Positions 6,931-15,974 of a stretch of DNA of 43,257 nucleotides are shown here, piece by piece. Each line of letters starts with the position of its first letter. The stretch's first letter is position 1. The translations under genes were made by a program, and so were the position numbers. A model generated the notes under the pieces. The model saw only the letters and a program-made list of their open reading frames with translations. It had not been told where the DNA came from and did not search any database. Origin of the DNA: an uncultured Flavobacteriales bacterium (lineage in GTDB: Bacteria > Bacteroidota > Bacteroidia > Flavobacteriales > Crocinitomicaceae); assembly GCA_946480815.1 (NCBI GenBank), contig CAMLLB010000030.1, positions 1 to 43,257 on the forward strand, written 5' to 3'.

Positions 6931-9930
6931 ATGAAATCCCTATTACTCTTCACCATTCTTTTGTTTGCATCCTTCAGGATATTCAGTCAATCTTACTGGC
7001 AGCAAAAAGTAGATTACGCGATTAGCGTCAAACTGGACGATGTGAAGCATACCCTGAGCGGTTACGAGAGCTTTGTCTATCACAACAATTCTCCGCAGAC
7101 ACTGGATTTCCTTTACATCCATTTGTGGCCGAATGCTTATACCAGCGGAAAAACCGCGTTGGGGAAACAATTGTATGAAAGTGGTGAAGATCTGCTGACA
7201 TTCGGGAACGATTCAATTCGTGGTGGAATTGATTCATTGCATTTCCAGGTCAACGGGCAAGATGCTGCACTTTCCTTCGACCCGAAGAATCCTGATATTG
7301 CAAAACTGACTTTAAACCAAGCCCTGAAACCAGGAGAATCGATCACTGTAACTACTCCTTTTCACGTCAAAATCCCATCAGGGGAAATTTCCCGCTTAGG
7401 ACACGTGGGACAGTCGTACCAGATCACGCAATGGTATCCGAAACCTGCTGTTTATGACAAGAACGGCTGGAACCAGATGCCTTACCTGACACAGGGCGAA
7501 TTCTATTCGGAATACGGAACGTTTGATGTTTCGATCACACTTCCCAGAAATTACGTGGTCGGAGCTACCGGTGATCTGCAAACTCCATCGGAAATTCAAT
7601 TCATGGATTCCATTCATGGAAAGTCATTCAAAGAGCGGGGCTTACCGAATGATTTCCTGGGCAAAAAATCATTCCCCAAATCAGATACGACGTGGAAAAC
7701 CATCCGTTTCACACAAAAAGATGTACACGATTTTGCCTGGTTTGCCGACAAGCGATTCCTGGTCTTAAAAGGTGAAGTGGAATTGCCACATTCCAAACGA
7801 AAAGTAACAACCTGGTCTCTATTTACTCCTCAAAATGCCGCTTTGTGGCAACGTGCACCGGAATATATCCGCGACGGAACATACTATTATTCCCTTTGGA
7901 ACGGCGATTATCCTTACAACCAGGTTACGGCTGTTGACGGGACAATTTCTGCCGGAGGCGGAATGGAATACCCGAATGTGACCGTGATCGGGAACGCAAA
8001 AAATCCAATAGAGCTGGAAATCGTGATCGTTCACGAAGTGGGGCACAACTGGTTCTATGGAATCCTGGGAAGTAACGAACGTGTGCACGGATGGATGGAC
8101 GAAGGAATGAATACCCTGAACGAAATGCGTTACATGTATACGAAATATCCTGAAAACACCTTTTTATCAAACCAGATCCTGAATGGAAAATTCCACTTTG
8201 ATCACTTGAGCCATTACGATGCCGGAGATTTCATGTACCGGGTAATCGGAGGAATCGGAGAAGATCAGCCAATCGAAACGCATTCAGCGAAATTTTCCGG
8301 AACGAATTACGGAGCGATCATGTACCAAAAAACGGGGTTGGTCTTTAATTACCTGAAGGAATACCTCGGTGATTCGCTGTTCGATCAGGCCATGCAAACG
8401 TATTATACCGAATGGAGTTTCAAACATCCGCAGCCGGAAGACATGCGCGCCACACTGGAACGCGTTGCGGGAAAAGATCTTTCGTGGTTGTTTGTCGATT
8501 TGATCCAAACTACGGATCATATCGATTACAAGCTTGCGAAGGTGAAATCTTTCGGAGGTAAAACAACGGCAACCGTAAAAAATGTGGGACAAGTCGACGG
8601 ACCTATTGAAGTGGCCGGTTTCGTGAAAGGGCAAAAAGTGCAGACACTTTGGGTGGAAAACGGAACGGATAAATCGGAAGTGACTTTTGACTCCGAAATG
8701 GATGCCGTGCGGGTCAATGCCAGCGGAAAAGCTCCGGAAATTGTTCAAACGAATAACTACTGGCATCAAAAAGGCTTGTTTGGAAAAATAGAACCACCAC
8801 GATTACAATTCCTTGCAGGGAAAAATGAACCGACCAAAAGTAACTTGTTCTGGAGCCCGATCCTGGGTGGAAACGCCTACGATAAATTCATGCTGGGCTT
8901 AGCACTCCATAATTTCAGTATTCCTCCCAAACGCTTTCAATTCTTATTGGCCCCGATGTATTCTTTCGGTGGAAAACGGATTTCAGGAATAGCCGAAGCA
9001 AGCATTACCTGTTTGCCCAAAAAGAACCTGAAGCTTTCACGATTCGGGATTTCATTGCGTTCGTTCAAGAATGATACCCTGGGAACAAACGATGGCTATT
9101 ATGTAGCTGTTCTGCCCTACTGGACTGCAAAGATCGGTAATCGTGCCGGAGGGCCGGTCAGCCAGAATATTCGTTTGCAATCGATGTACCGTTTGGATAT
9201 CAGCCGACCAACACAACGCGAATTAATCGGCGGGTATCTGCAATACGATTTCGCTTATTCCAAAGAAGACCACAAGGTGGATTTACAGTTGCGTTCGGAT
9301 TATGCAGCCAACCCGGTAAACAGCGATCATTTTTCCCGCTCGTCCATTGCTGCAAACTACAAATACCGGTACATAAAGAACAAACGTTCACGCTGGGTTG
9401 AATTGCGCTTATTTGCAGGGAATTACTGGAACTTCAACATGTACAATTCAGGGAACGCAGTAAACTATGCGTATGCGTTAAGCGGTGCAAGCGGAAGCCA
9501 GGACCTGTTCGTGGAAGATTATTTCTTCGGCCGTTCGGCACAAAGCGGAATCTGGTCGCAACAACGCCTGGAGAATATGGGCGGGTTCCGTTCTACTGTC
9601 GGGAATGGAAAGTCGGGATATTTCGGAACTACAACTACCTGGATGACAACAGCCAATTTCTACCTGGAAACACCGATCGGACCGAAGATCTTCGGGATTT
9701 ATGCTGATTTCGGGATTTTTGATGAAGCTTATAAATCCACACCAACACAAGCGTACGATCTGGGCCTGGCTATGCGTTTGGGAACAACTTTCGGGATCTA
9801 TTTCCCTGTACTGCAATCGGATAATATAGAGAACGCCTACCTCACAAAGAATTACGCGGAACGCATCCGATTTACATTGAAGTTTAACTTGACGAATAAA
9901 CCGCTGGATTTGATGAAGCTGTTGCCGTGA
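6931..9930 (+). CDS. M1 family metallopeptidase, secreted
   Basis: A 999-residue zinc peptidase. I chose the ATG at 6931 because it opens a clear signal peptide (MKSLLLFTILLFASFRIFSQ). The longer frame from 6829 only adds 34 residues encoded by an intergenic inverted repeat. The zinc site is HEVGH at residues 368-372 with Glu391 in MDEGMN, the HExxH-18-E spacing of family M1 (gluzincins). The upstream GGGMEYP takes the place of the GAMEN exopeptidase motif. Residues 1-600 form the peptidase; the remaining 400 are beta-rich and end in a pattern that could be an outer-membrane or late-domain fold seen in Bacteroidota M1 proteins. It probably trims peptides in the periplasm or at the cell surface. 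Confidence 0.9.
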   Translation: MKSLLLFTILLFASFRIFSQSYWQQKVDYAISVKLDDVKHTLSGYESFVYHNNSPQTLDFLYIHLWPNAYTSGKTALGKQLYESGEDLLTFGNDSIRGGIDSLHFQVNGQDAALSFDPKNPDIAKLTLNQALKPGESITVTTPFHVKIPSGEISRLGHVGQSYQITQWYPKPAVYDKNGWNQMPYLTQGEFYSEYGTFDVSITLPRNYVVGATGDLQTPSEIQFMDSIHGKSFKERGLPNDFLGKKSFPKSDTTWKTIRFTQKDVHDFAWFADKRFLVLKGEVELPHSKRKVTTWSLFTPQNAALWQRAPEYIRDGTYYYSLWNGDYPYNQVTAVDGTISAGGGMEYPNVTVIGNAKNPIELEIVIVHEVGHNWFYGILGSNERVHGWMDEGMNTLNEMRYMYTKYPENTFLSNQILNGKFHFDHLSHYDAGDFMYRVIGGIGEDQPIETHSAKFSGTNYGAIMYQKTGLVFNYLKEYLGDSLFDQAMQTYYTEWSFKHPQPEDMRATLERVAGKDLSWLFVDLIQTTDHIDYKLAKVKSFGGKTTATVKNVGQVDGPIEVAGFVKGQKVQTLWVENGTDKSEVTFDSEMDAVRVNASGKAPEIVQTNNYWHQKGLFGKIEPPRLQFLAGKNEPTKSNLFWSPILGGNAYDKFMLGLALHNFSIPPKRFQFLLAPMYSFGGKRISGIAEASITCLPKKNLKLSRFGISLRSFKNDTLGTNDGYYVAVLPYWTAKIGNRAGGPVSQNIRLQSMYRLDISRPTQRELIGGYLQYDFAYSKEDHKVDLQLRSDYAANPVNSDHFSRSSIAANYKYRYIKNKRSRWVELRLFAGNYWNFNMYNSGNAVNYAYALSGASGSQDLFVEDYFFGRSAQSGIWSQQRLENMGGFRSTVGNGKSGYFGTTTTWMTTANFYLETPIGPKIFGIYADFGIFDEAYKSTPTQAYDLGLAMRLGTTFGIYFPVLQSDNIENAYLTKNYAERIRFTLKFNLTNKPLDLMKLLP

Positions 9931-9958
9931 TTATAAATAAACCACAGCAATTTCTTCC

Positions 9959-10120
9959 ATGACGATCAACGGACATACCTTCTCAAATGTCCGGAAGGTT
10001 TCTGTGGGGCAGTTTTATTACTATTTTGTGGATTCCGTAGGACTTGTGAAATGGGAAAAACTTTACGGATCAAGCATTATTGAATCCTGGGGGATCCAAT
10101 CCTGGGAGGTGTTTTTGTAA
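9959..10120 (+). pseudogene. 53-residue remnant of a larger protein
   Basis: An ATG-to-TAA frame of 53 codons reads like the tail of a secreted Bacteroidota lipoprotein or lipocalin-like protein: FYYYFVDSVGLVKWEKL followed by ESWGIQSWEVFL. The pattern of an aromatic run followed by GLVKWE is common near the end of such proteins. No upstream part is present between the M1 gene and this ATG, so it is probably a decayed gene end rather than a functional small gene. It is immediately followed by a palindromic repeat, which may mark the deletion boundary. Confidence 0.4.
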
Positions 10121-10132
10121 ATATTCATAAAA

Positions 10133-10164
10133 CTGTAGGGCCGCGATGCGTCGCGTCCCTACAG
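10133..10164. repeat. Palindromic repeat element, 32 bp
   Basis: Arms ctgtagggccgcga (10133-10146) and tcgcgtccctacag (10151-10164) pair with one mismatch around a TGCG loop. Elements of this form (GTAGGG...CCCTAC) are familiar REP-like repeats in environmental bacteria. It lies just past the 3' end of the KOW gene and could also end transcription from either side. Confidence 0.6.
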
Positions 10165-10181
10165 CAATATCGTAATCCTGG

Positions 10182-10382
10182 CTATTCTTTTTCTTCCGGT
10201 TGAACGAGCACATTCCTTCCAAGCGTTTTAAAGCGGACTCCGTTTTCCTGGACAACGGTGATGGTCAGGTGACCGGTTTTGCTTATGTTCAGATCTCGAA
10301 TAATTCCGTTTTTACCTTTGTGGGTACCGGAAATGACGGAGCAGAGGTCGCCATCTTTTAAGTTAGGGATTTTTTCTGTCAT
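10182..10382 (-). CDS. Small KOW-motif-like protein
   Basis: A 66-residue basic protein. Residues about 9-34 (LKDGDLCSVISGTHKGKNG, then IIRDL) resemble the KOW motif of ribosomal protein L24 and NusG, where the hydrophobic/GxHKG pattern makes an RNA-contacting beta-barrel strand. The frame stays open to a TTG two codons upstream, but the ATG at 10382 is the natural start. A likely -7 box (TAAGTTTA on the minus strand) is close upstream. It may bind nucleic acid or ribosomes; this is inferred from the motif alone. Confidence 0.65.
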   Translation of the reverse strand: MTEKIPNLKDGDLCSVISGTHKGKNGIIRDLNISKTGHLTITVVQENGVRFKTLGRNVLVQPEEKE

Positions 10383-10461
10383 AATCAATTTATTTTAAAC
10401 TTAGCCGTTGTATTAACCGTTAAAAACACTTAGAGGCGCGTTATTACTGGGTTTTAAAAAA

Positions 10462-12246
10462 TCATTCCACAATATTCTCCATTACCCGTTTCCGGTATGC
10501 TTCCAACAAACGATGTTTCGAGTAATATCCCAGGACCTGGTCGTTATCGATCACAGGCAGGTAGTTCAATTTGGAACTTTCAAACATCTCCATGACCTGT
10601 TCCATGGTATTTCTCGGATTCAAAGAATAGCGAATCGGTTCCATGACAGTTTCCAGGTGTGTATTCGGTTCGGACGAATAAACAGGAAGAATAGTCGGCA
10701 AATCATCCAGGTAGATCATTCCCAGCAGGAAACCGCTATCGGATACAATCGGGATCAGGGCCTGAGGTGAATACTGAACGGTCAGGAACAAAGTAGAAAC
10801 CGTGTCATCCGGTTTTAAAACAACCAGTGTTTCTTCCAAAATATCTTCATTTTTAATGGACGATAAAATGTGTAAATCTTTGTCCGCCCGCACCACATGT
10901 CCTTCTTCTGCCAGTTTCACAATATCCAGGGAATGATTGGAATAGCGCTTCGAAATGGCAAAACTGATGGAGGAAACGATCATCAGGGGAATCATCAAAC
11001 CATAACCTCCCGTAATTTCTGCAATAAGGAAAATCGCTGTTAATGGTGCATGAAACAAGCCACTGAGTAAACCGGCCATCCCGACCAAAGTAAAGTTGGT
11101 GATCGGAAGTGCAAAACCGAGGCCTGTTAAATTCCAGCCATAAGCAAACGCAAACCCTGTATAACTTCCAACAAACAAGGATGGTGCAAAGTTTCCGCCG
11201 TTTCCGCCAGAACCCAGTGTTAATCCGGTTGCAATGGCTTTCATAAAAACTACCGCACCGATAAATAATAACGGAAACCACGATTGCTTAAATGATTCAA
11301 ACAAGGTACCGTCCAGGAGATTGAATACTTTTTCTGTAGAAAGGGAGCGAATACTTTCATATCCTTCACCGAATAAAGAAGGAAAGATAAAGATCAGTGC
11401 TGAAAGTAATAAAGCACCCAGTATTCCCTTTTGATAAGCTCCCATCTTCCAGTGTTCCATCCAATTCTCAATCCGGGTAAAAATCCGGGAGTGATACACC
11501 GCCATAAACCCGGTCAATACTCCTAAAACGATGTAAAAGGGTACGTTATGGATTTCAAACGCTTCCATGTTTTTGAATGACAACAAAATACTTTCATTCA
11601 AAATGGCCCCGGAAAGCAAGGCTCCGGAAGCGGAAGCAAGCATCAGGGGAATAAAAGCCGTAATCCCGACATCTGCCAACAATACTTCCATGGTAAACAA
11701 CACTCCGGCAATCGGTGCATTGAAGGCCGCTGCAATTCCTGCTGCAACACCGCAAGCCAACAATAAAGTTCGCTCTTTGGTTGATAATTTATAAACCCGG
11801 GCGTAATTCGAACCGAAGGCCGCGCCCGTTATGGTTACCGGGGATTCCAAACCGGCGGAGCCACCGAATCCAACCGTTACGGAAGAAGTGATCACCTGTG
11901 CATACATTTGCTTGCGTGGCAGGATACTCGAATTTTTGTTGATCGCATAAATGATGCGCCAGGTTCCCTTTTCCAACCTGCCATTAAGGAGTCGACGGGT
12001 AATCAAAATAGTCAGTACAATTCCGAAAACCGGAAGAATGAAATCGACAAACTTAAAATGCAATTGCTGATTGAGTTCTTTGGCAAAAACCAAAACGGCA
12101 TGGGCAAATGATTTCAATGCAACAACCGCCAAACCACACGATACGCCAACAATGACACTTGAAATCAATAAGAATTGCCGGGGAGTTAAACTATTTCTGA
12201 GAAAGAAAATTCCACCGTTCAGTTTTCGCAACAATCGTGACAACAT
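10462..12246 (-). CDS. ClC-type chloride channel/antiporter with two CBS domains
   Basis: A 594-residue integral membrane protein of the ClC family. Family signatures are present in order: GFGGSAGLESP (126-136), the counterpart of the GREGP segment with Glu134 as the likely gating glutamate; FNAPIAGVLFTMEV (175-188); and GSGGNGGNFAPSLFVG (346-361), matching the GxFxP selectivity segment. About ten hydrophobic helices span residues 25-440. The C-terminal 140 residues contain a CBS pair, which in this family binds adenine nucleotides and regulates transport. It moves chloride (or possibly fluoride or nitrate) across the inner membrane, perhaps in exchange for protons. It is expressed alone. Confidence 0.92.
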   Translation of the reverse strand: MLSRLLRKLNGGIFFLRNSLTPRQFLLISSVIVGVSCGLAVVALKSFAHAVLVFAKELNQQLHFKFVDFILPVFGIVLTILITRRLLNGRLEKGTWRIIYAINKNSSILPRKQMYAQVITSSVTVGFGGSAGLESPVTITGAAFGSNYARVYKLSTKERTLLLACGVAAGIAAAFNAPIAGVLFTMEVLLADVGITAFIPLMLASASGALLSGAILNESILLSFKNMEAFEIHNVPFYIVLGVLTGFMAVYHSRIFTRIENWMEHWKMGAYQKGILGALLLSALIFIFPSLFGEGYESIRSLSTEKVFNLLDGTLFESFKQSWFPLLFIGAVVFMKAIATGLTLGSGGNGGNFAPSLFVGSYTGFAFAYGWNLTGLGFALPITNFTLVGMAGLLSGLFHAPLTAIFLIAEITGGYGLMIPLMIVSSISFAISKRYSNHSLDIVKLAEEGHVVRADKDLHILSSIKNEDILEETLVVLKPDDTVSTLFLTVQYSPQALIPIVSDSGFLLGMIYLDDLPTILPVYSSEPNTHLETVMEPIRYSLNPRNTMEQVMEMFESSKLNYLPVIDNDQVLGYYSKHRLLEAYRKRVMENIVE

Positions 12247-12322
12247 GCTTTAAAAATAGTACATATAATTCCGATTTCCGAATTACGAATGTCGAATTGG
12301 GTCGTGACCGTAAAAAAGCTGC

Positions 12323-12455
12323 CTTCGACTACGCTCAGTCACCTTTTATTTCAGCAGTAGAAAAATCAATTCTGTAGCAGAACAGTTATTGAATCATTTT
12401 GCTTATTAAACTTGATTGTTTTAAGAATTTCATAGGAGACTGAGCGTAGTCGAAG
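12323..12455. repeat. Inverted pair of an 18-bp repeat
   Basis: cttcgactacgctcagtc (12323-12340) and its exact reverse complement (12438-12455) flank about 97 bases of AT-rich DNA between two minus-strand genes. An imperfect version of the same element occurs inside the injection-system cluster at 29952-29997. This is a dispersed repeat family well known from Flavobacteriia genomes. Confidence 0.7.
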
Positions 12456-12461
12456 TCTCAA

Positions 12462-15400
12462 TCAATGAATCACGCTCACATTTCCCCGGAAGAAGTACTC
12501 CTGGTTATTGCCATCTACCACTTTCAGTACATAGACGTATAGATTCGGAGCCACTAATTTTCCGCTTTGCTGGTGATGCCCATCCCAGCCAACTGTCGGA
12601 TCATTTGTCTGGAACACTACCTGCCCCCAGCGATCCACAATCGAGAACTCATATTTGGAAACGTCCTGGAAGGAAACAACCGGTATAAAGATCGGATTCA
12701 ACCCACCAGGTGTAAACGCATTCGGCACATAAACCAATGGCTGGATGACCGCGCACGCATCATTGGAAAGACTTAATTCCTGGATTCCGTATTGATTTAT
12801 TGCTTCCTGAGCAGCTACGAAATAACAAACTTTCCCGCTATGCTCAAAACCTAATTCGTCTACAAGATCTTCAAAATAACGCTGGTCAGGTGGTACAATC
12901 GCTGTTGGAGTTGCGGGGAAAACCCCATCAATTCCCCTATAGATCTGGTACTGTAAAACTCCACCGTCGTAATCGCCATACGGAGACCAGTTCAAATAAG
13001 TCGACAATCGCGTTTGATCAGCGGTCACTTTCAGTAAAATGGTCCGTGCCTTGTTGGAAACAGCACCCAGGTTCCCGCAGCTATCAACGACAACCGCACG
13101 ATAAGTGTAACTGAAGTTATCCACGTCCACATCCAGATCAGTGATTGAAAGTGTGGATGCCGTGGCCGGCACTTGTCCCAGGAGATCAAACTGACCCGTT
13201 ACCATATTGAATTTCTCAAAACGAACTGCTTGCACGTTTGATCCCGTAGAAATTTCATGTCTCAGCACAACCGTACTTTGGTCAACCGTTGCAACACGCA
13301 GGTAATTAATCGCCGGTGCGGTCGGTGCATAAATCACAAAGGATTCCATATTCGAAAATGCCTCACTGCCATTGGAGTTGTTTGCACGGACCATTACCGT
13401 ATAGTTCTGTAATGGTGTGCAATCCAAATTGTAAAATTCGTCCGTTATAGTCGCGACCTGGCTCCATGAGCCTGTTCCTTCTTTTACAAAAACAGTATAA
13501 CCTGTGAGGTTTGCTCCCCAGCCAACATATGGAGTCCAGCTCAATTCGGCTTGTGAAGTACAACTGTTGGTAGTATATGTCAGGAAAGTACTCGTATGGA
13601 GTTCAGCCTTTGCAGATGTTTGGTAAGTTGGCGGAACCGCCGGAGTAAAACAGGAGTCAAAGGCCGCAATGGAATAAGTCTGCGGACCGTTTATCGGAAT
13701 CGTGTGATTGTATGTTGTGTTTCCAATTCCCCAAACCGTGTCTATCTCAACAATGAACCCGTTTGCATCTTCGTGATAGACAATATAACCGTAAGTGTCC
13801 GGTTCCTGATTCTGATTCCAGGTAATGACCACGTTTCCTGTGAGCGTATCAACCGAAACACTTGAAATAATCGGAATTTGAGGTGTAATATCGTCCTGCA
13901 GATTATCCCCTATAATGTTCGAAGACCACTGGCAAGTTGGTGTGGAATAAACCACCTGGTAATTCAGAAATGCAGAGCAAATATCGATCGTGTCAATAAA
14001 ATGGGTTGTGTTGTAGGGAAGTACGGCAATGGACGTCCAGGTACCGGTTGGATACTCCCGGTAGATCGTGCAGAAATTATCCATTCCGGGAAGCGGATTC
14101 GGAGAAGGAAGATTCCAGTCTAGCACCGCAGTCCCGTTTGCCGGGTTGAACAAGTCCAAACGCACATTCTTCACGGTATCACTCGACTTGGTTACATTAC
14201 ATCCGGACTTTACCAGAACGTAATAATCGTTCTCAATTCCCGGATTCGGAACCGTTGCAGTTGTTGTCCCGATCGGGAAATTTCCGATCAGTCCGTTTTG
14301 AATGGAATACAGTTCAAAATCCACAAAGGTGTTATTGGGATCCAATACCGGGTCCCAACTGATATTCAAATCCCCATTAGGCAGTGAAGAAATACAATTG
14401 ATGGTTGTTGCCGGAATAATTCCCGGATTCTTCACATGGATCGTAATCGTTTTAAACGTTGTTTTCGGAATCTGACAGAAATTATCCTGTACCCGGAATA
14501 CGAAGGTATAGGTTTTCTCATCGTCAATATTTCCGTATGCATCGATCAGGTGCGCGCAATCGGTCTGCCAGGAGAAATTGGTGGATACGCCCTGTACGCC
14601 GGTAATGATCGGTGTTTGGTTCAAGGTAGCACAAGGAGCAACATCACATCCGGATGTACTGGTGAAATTAGTTCCGAATTGCGAACCGCTTGCACTCAGG
14701 TAGTTGCTCTGTGGTGTTCCATCCTGTAAAAACTCAGCGTCGGTTGCTGTTAAAGTAAAGTTCACCAGTGTTCCTGCGTCGACCGTTGTTTCGAAAAGTC
14801 CGCCAAATGGTCCACCGATTACCGGAGCATTATTGGCAGCCGGACAGTTGGTCACAATCAATTGCATTTCGCGTTCTACTTCTGCAATCAGCACTCCATT
14901 CCTGTAAGATTGAGCAATGACCTTTACCACGAATCCACCGATCGTGAATGAACGAAAACTCAAGTGCCCGTTTTGGATATCTAAAGTCAAAGGAACATTT
15001 CCGGCATTGAATGTGGCATCCGGGGTTGGGTTCATTGCATTGAAACCGGTTTCATATTGTACAAAATCGGGATCAACGGGCGGGTTGTAGGTCGCACCCT
15101 CAATCCGATCCATCGGAGTTGCCAGTTTGGTTACAACGGAATCCAGGTCTTCATCGATCGGATGCATGTTGTATTCGTAATTCTCACCGGAACAAAGTAC
15201 CAGGTAAGGATCCTGTAAAAAACGCGGCGAATTATCCGTACAAACTCCGGCTGCCGCTCCCGGAATGGGATACATGGTTGCGCGAATCGTTACTCCGTAA
15301 TTCGTTGGATTCGATAAGTTGGTGATATTCCCGTTACGGGAAAAGTTACTGTATGTAATAATCCAGCCTTGTGCAGGCGGAACACCCGATAATATAACCG

Positions 15401-15749
15401 GGTTGGACTGATAGATGATTTTTTCAATAGCTCCTACTCCATTTCCACCATTTGCCCCTGTACCACACGACAAGGGATTCGGGGAACCCGCGACCTGGGT
15501 ACAAGCGGGAGAAATATCTGTTCTGCTGACGAATAACACCGGGATTGTGGTCACTGAAGCATGATTCCAAACCTTCAGATTCTCGGAAACCGGGTTGACA
15601 TCTACTCCGTTACAGTCGCGGTAAAAAACCAGTTGAAAAACATATCCGTTCCCAGTACATTTCCACGTGATCTCACCACCCATCACATGGGTAGCATTTG
15701 CTTTAAAACAAAAAGCAGTTACGATCGCCAGGAGAAATACTCGAATCAT
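12462..15749 (-). CDS. Giant T9SS type B (gliding-associated C-terminal domain) protein
   Basis: A 1095-residue secreted protein. It opens with a signal peptide (MIRVFLLAIVTAFCFKANA) directly followed by THVMGGEITWKC, a start shared by many Bacteroidota surface proteins, with YRDCNGVDVNP shortly after. The middle is a series of beta-sandwich modules, with Ig/cadherin-like parts to about residue 450 and fibronectin type III-like repeats after that. The last 90 residues (from VYVPNAFTPGG, with DRWGQVVFQTND and NLYVYVLKV) are the CHU_C/gliding-motility-associated domain that targets cargo to the T9SS and is usually kept on the cell surface. Likely roles are adhesion or matrix building. No catalytic motif was seen. 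Confidence 0.9.
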   Translation of the reverse strand: MIRVFLLAIVTAFCFKANATHVMGGEITWKCTGNGYVFQLVFYRDCNGVDVNPVSENLKVWNHASVTTIPVLFVSRTDISPACTQVAGSPNPLSCGTGANGGNGVGAIEKIIYQSNPVILSGVPPAQGWIITYSNFSRNGNITNLSNPTNYGVTIRATMYPIPGAAAGVCTDNSPRFLQDPYLVLCSGENYEYNMHPIDEDLDSVVTKLATPMDRIEGATYNPPVDPDFVQYETGFNAMNPTPDATFNAGNVPLTLDIQNGHLSFRSFTIGGFVVKVIAQSYRNGVLIAEVEREMQLIVTNCPAANNAPVIGGPFGGLFETTVDAGTLVNFTLTATDAEFLQDGTPQSNYLSASGSQFGTNFTSTSGCDVAPCATLNQTPIITGVQGVSTNFSWQTDCAHLIDAYGNIDDEKTYTFVFRVQDNFCQIPKTTFKTITIHVKNPGIIPATTINCISSLPNGDLNISWDPVLDPNNTFVDFELYSIQNGLIGNFPIGTTTATVPNPGIENDYYVLVKSGCNVTKSSDTVKNVRLDLFNPANGTAVLDWNLPSPNPLPGMDNFCTIYREYPTGTWTSIAVLPYNTTHFIDTIDICSAFLNYQVVYSTPTCQWSSNIIGDNLQDDITPQIPIISSVSVDTLTGNVVITWNQNQEPDTYGYIVYHEDANGFIVEIDTVWGIGNTTYNHTIPINGPQTYSIAAFDSCFTPAVPPTYQTSAKAELHTSTFLTYTTNSCTSQAELSWTPYVGWGANLTGYTVFVKEGTGSWSQVATITDEFYNLDCTPLQNYTVMVRANNSNGSEAFSNMESFVIYAPTAPAINYLRVATVDQSTVVLRHEISTGSNVQAVRFEKFNMVTGQFDLLGQVPATASTLSITDLDVDVDNFSYTYRAVVVDSCGNLGAVSNKARTILLKVTADQTRLSTYLNWSPYGDYDGGVLQYQIYRGIDGVFPATPTAIVPPDQRYFEDLVDELGFEHSGKVCYFVAAQEAINQYGIQELSLSNDACAVIQPLVYVPNAFTPGGLNPIFIPVVSFQDVSKYEFSIVDRWGQVVFQTNDPTVGWDGHHQQSGKLVAPNLYVYVLKVVDGNNQEYFFRGNVSVIH

Positions 15750-15974
15750 ATTTGTCTATAACGTAAAAAACGTTGTTTTAGTTTAAAATCACACAGCGGA
15801 TCACTTGCAATACGCTTCAATCAAATCTGAATTTGGAAATCTTCTTTGCGTCCTTTGCTTCTTTGCGTTAAGGTTAAAAAGAATTTAACCGCAATGAATG
15901 ACTCCTTATTCGAAGAGCATACAGTCCAACATATACCTACTTTGAAAACGTATAAATTCTCAATGCGTTGTGTT

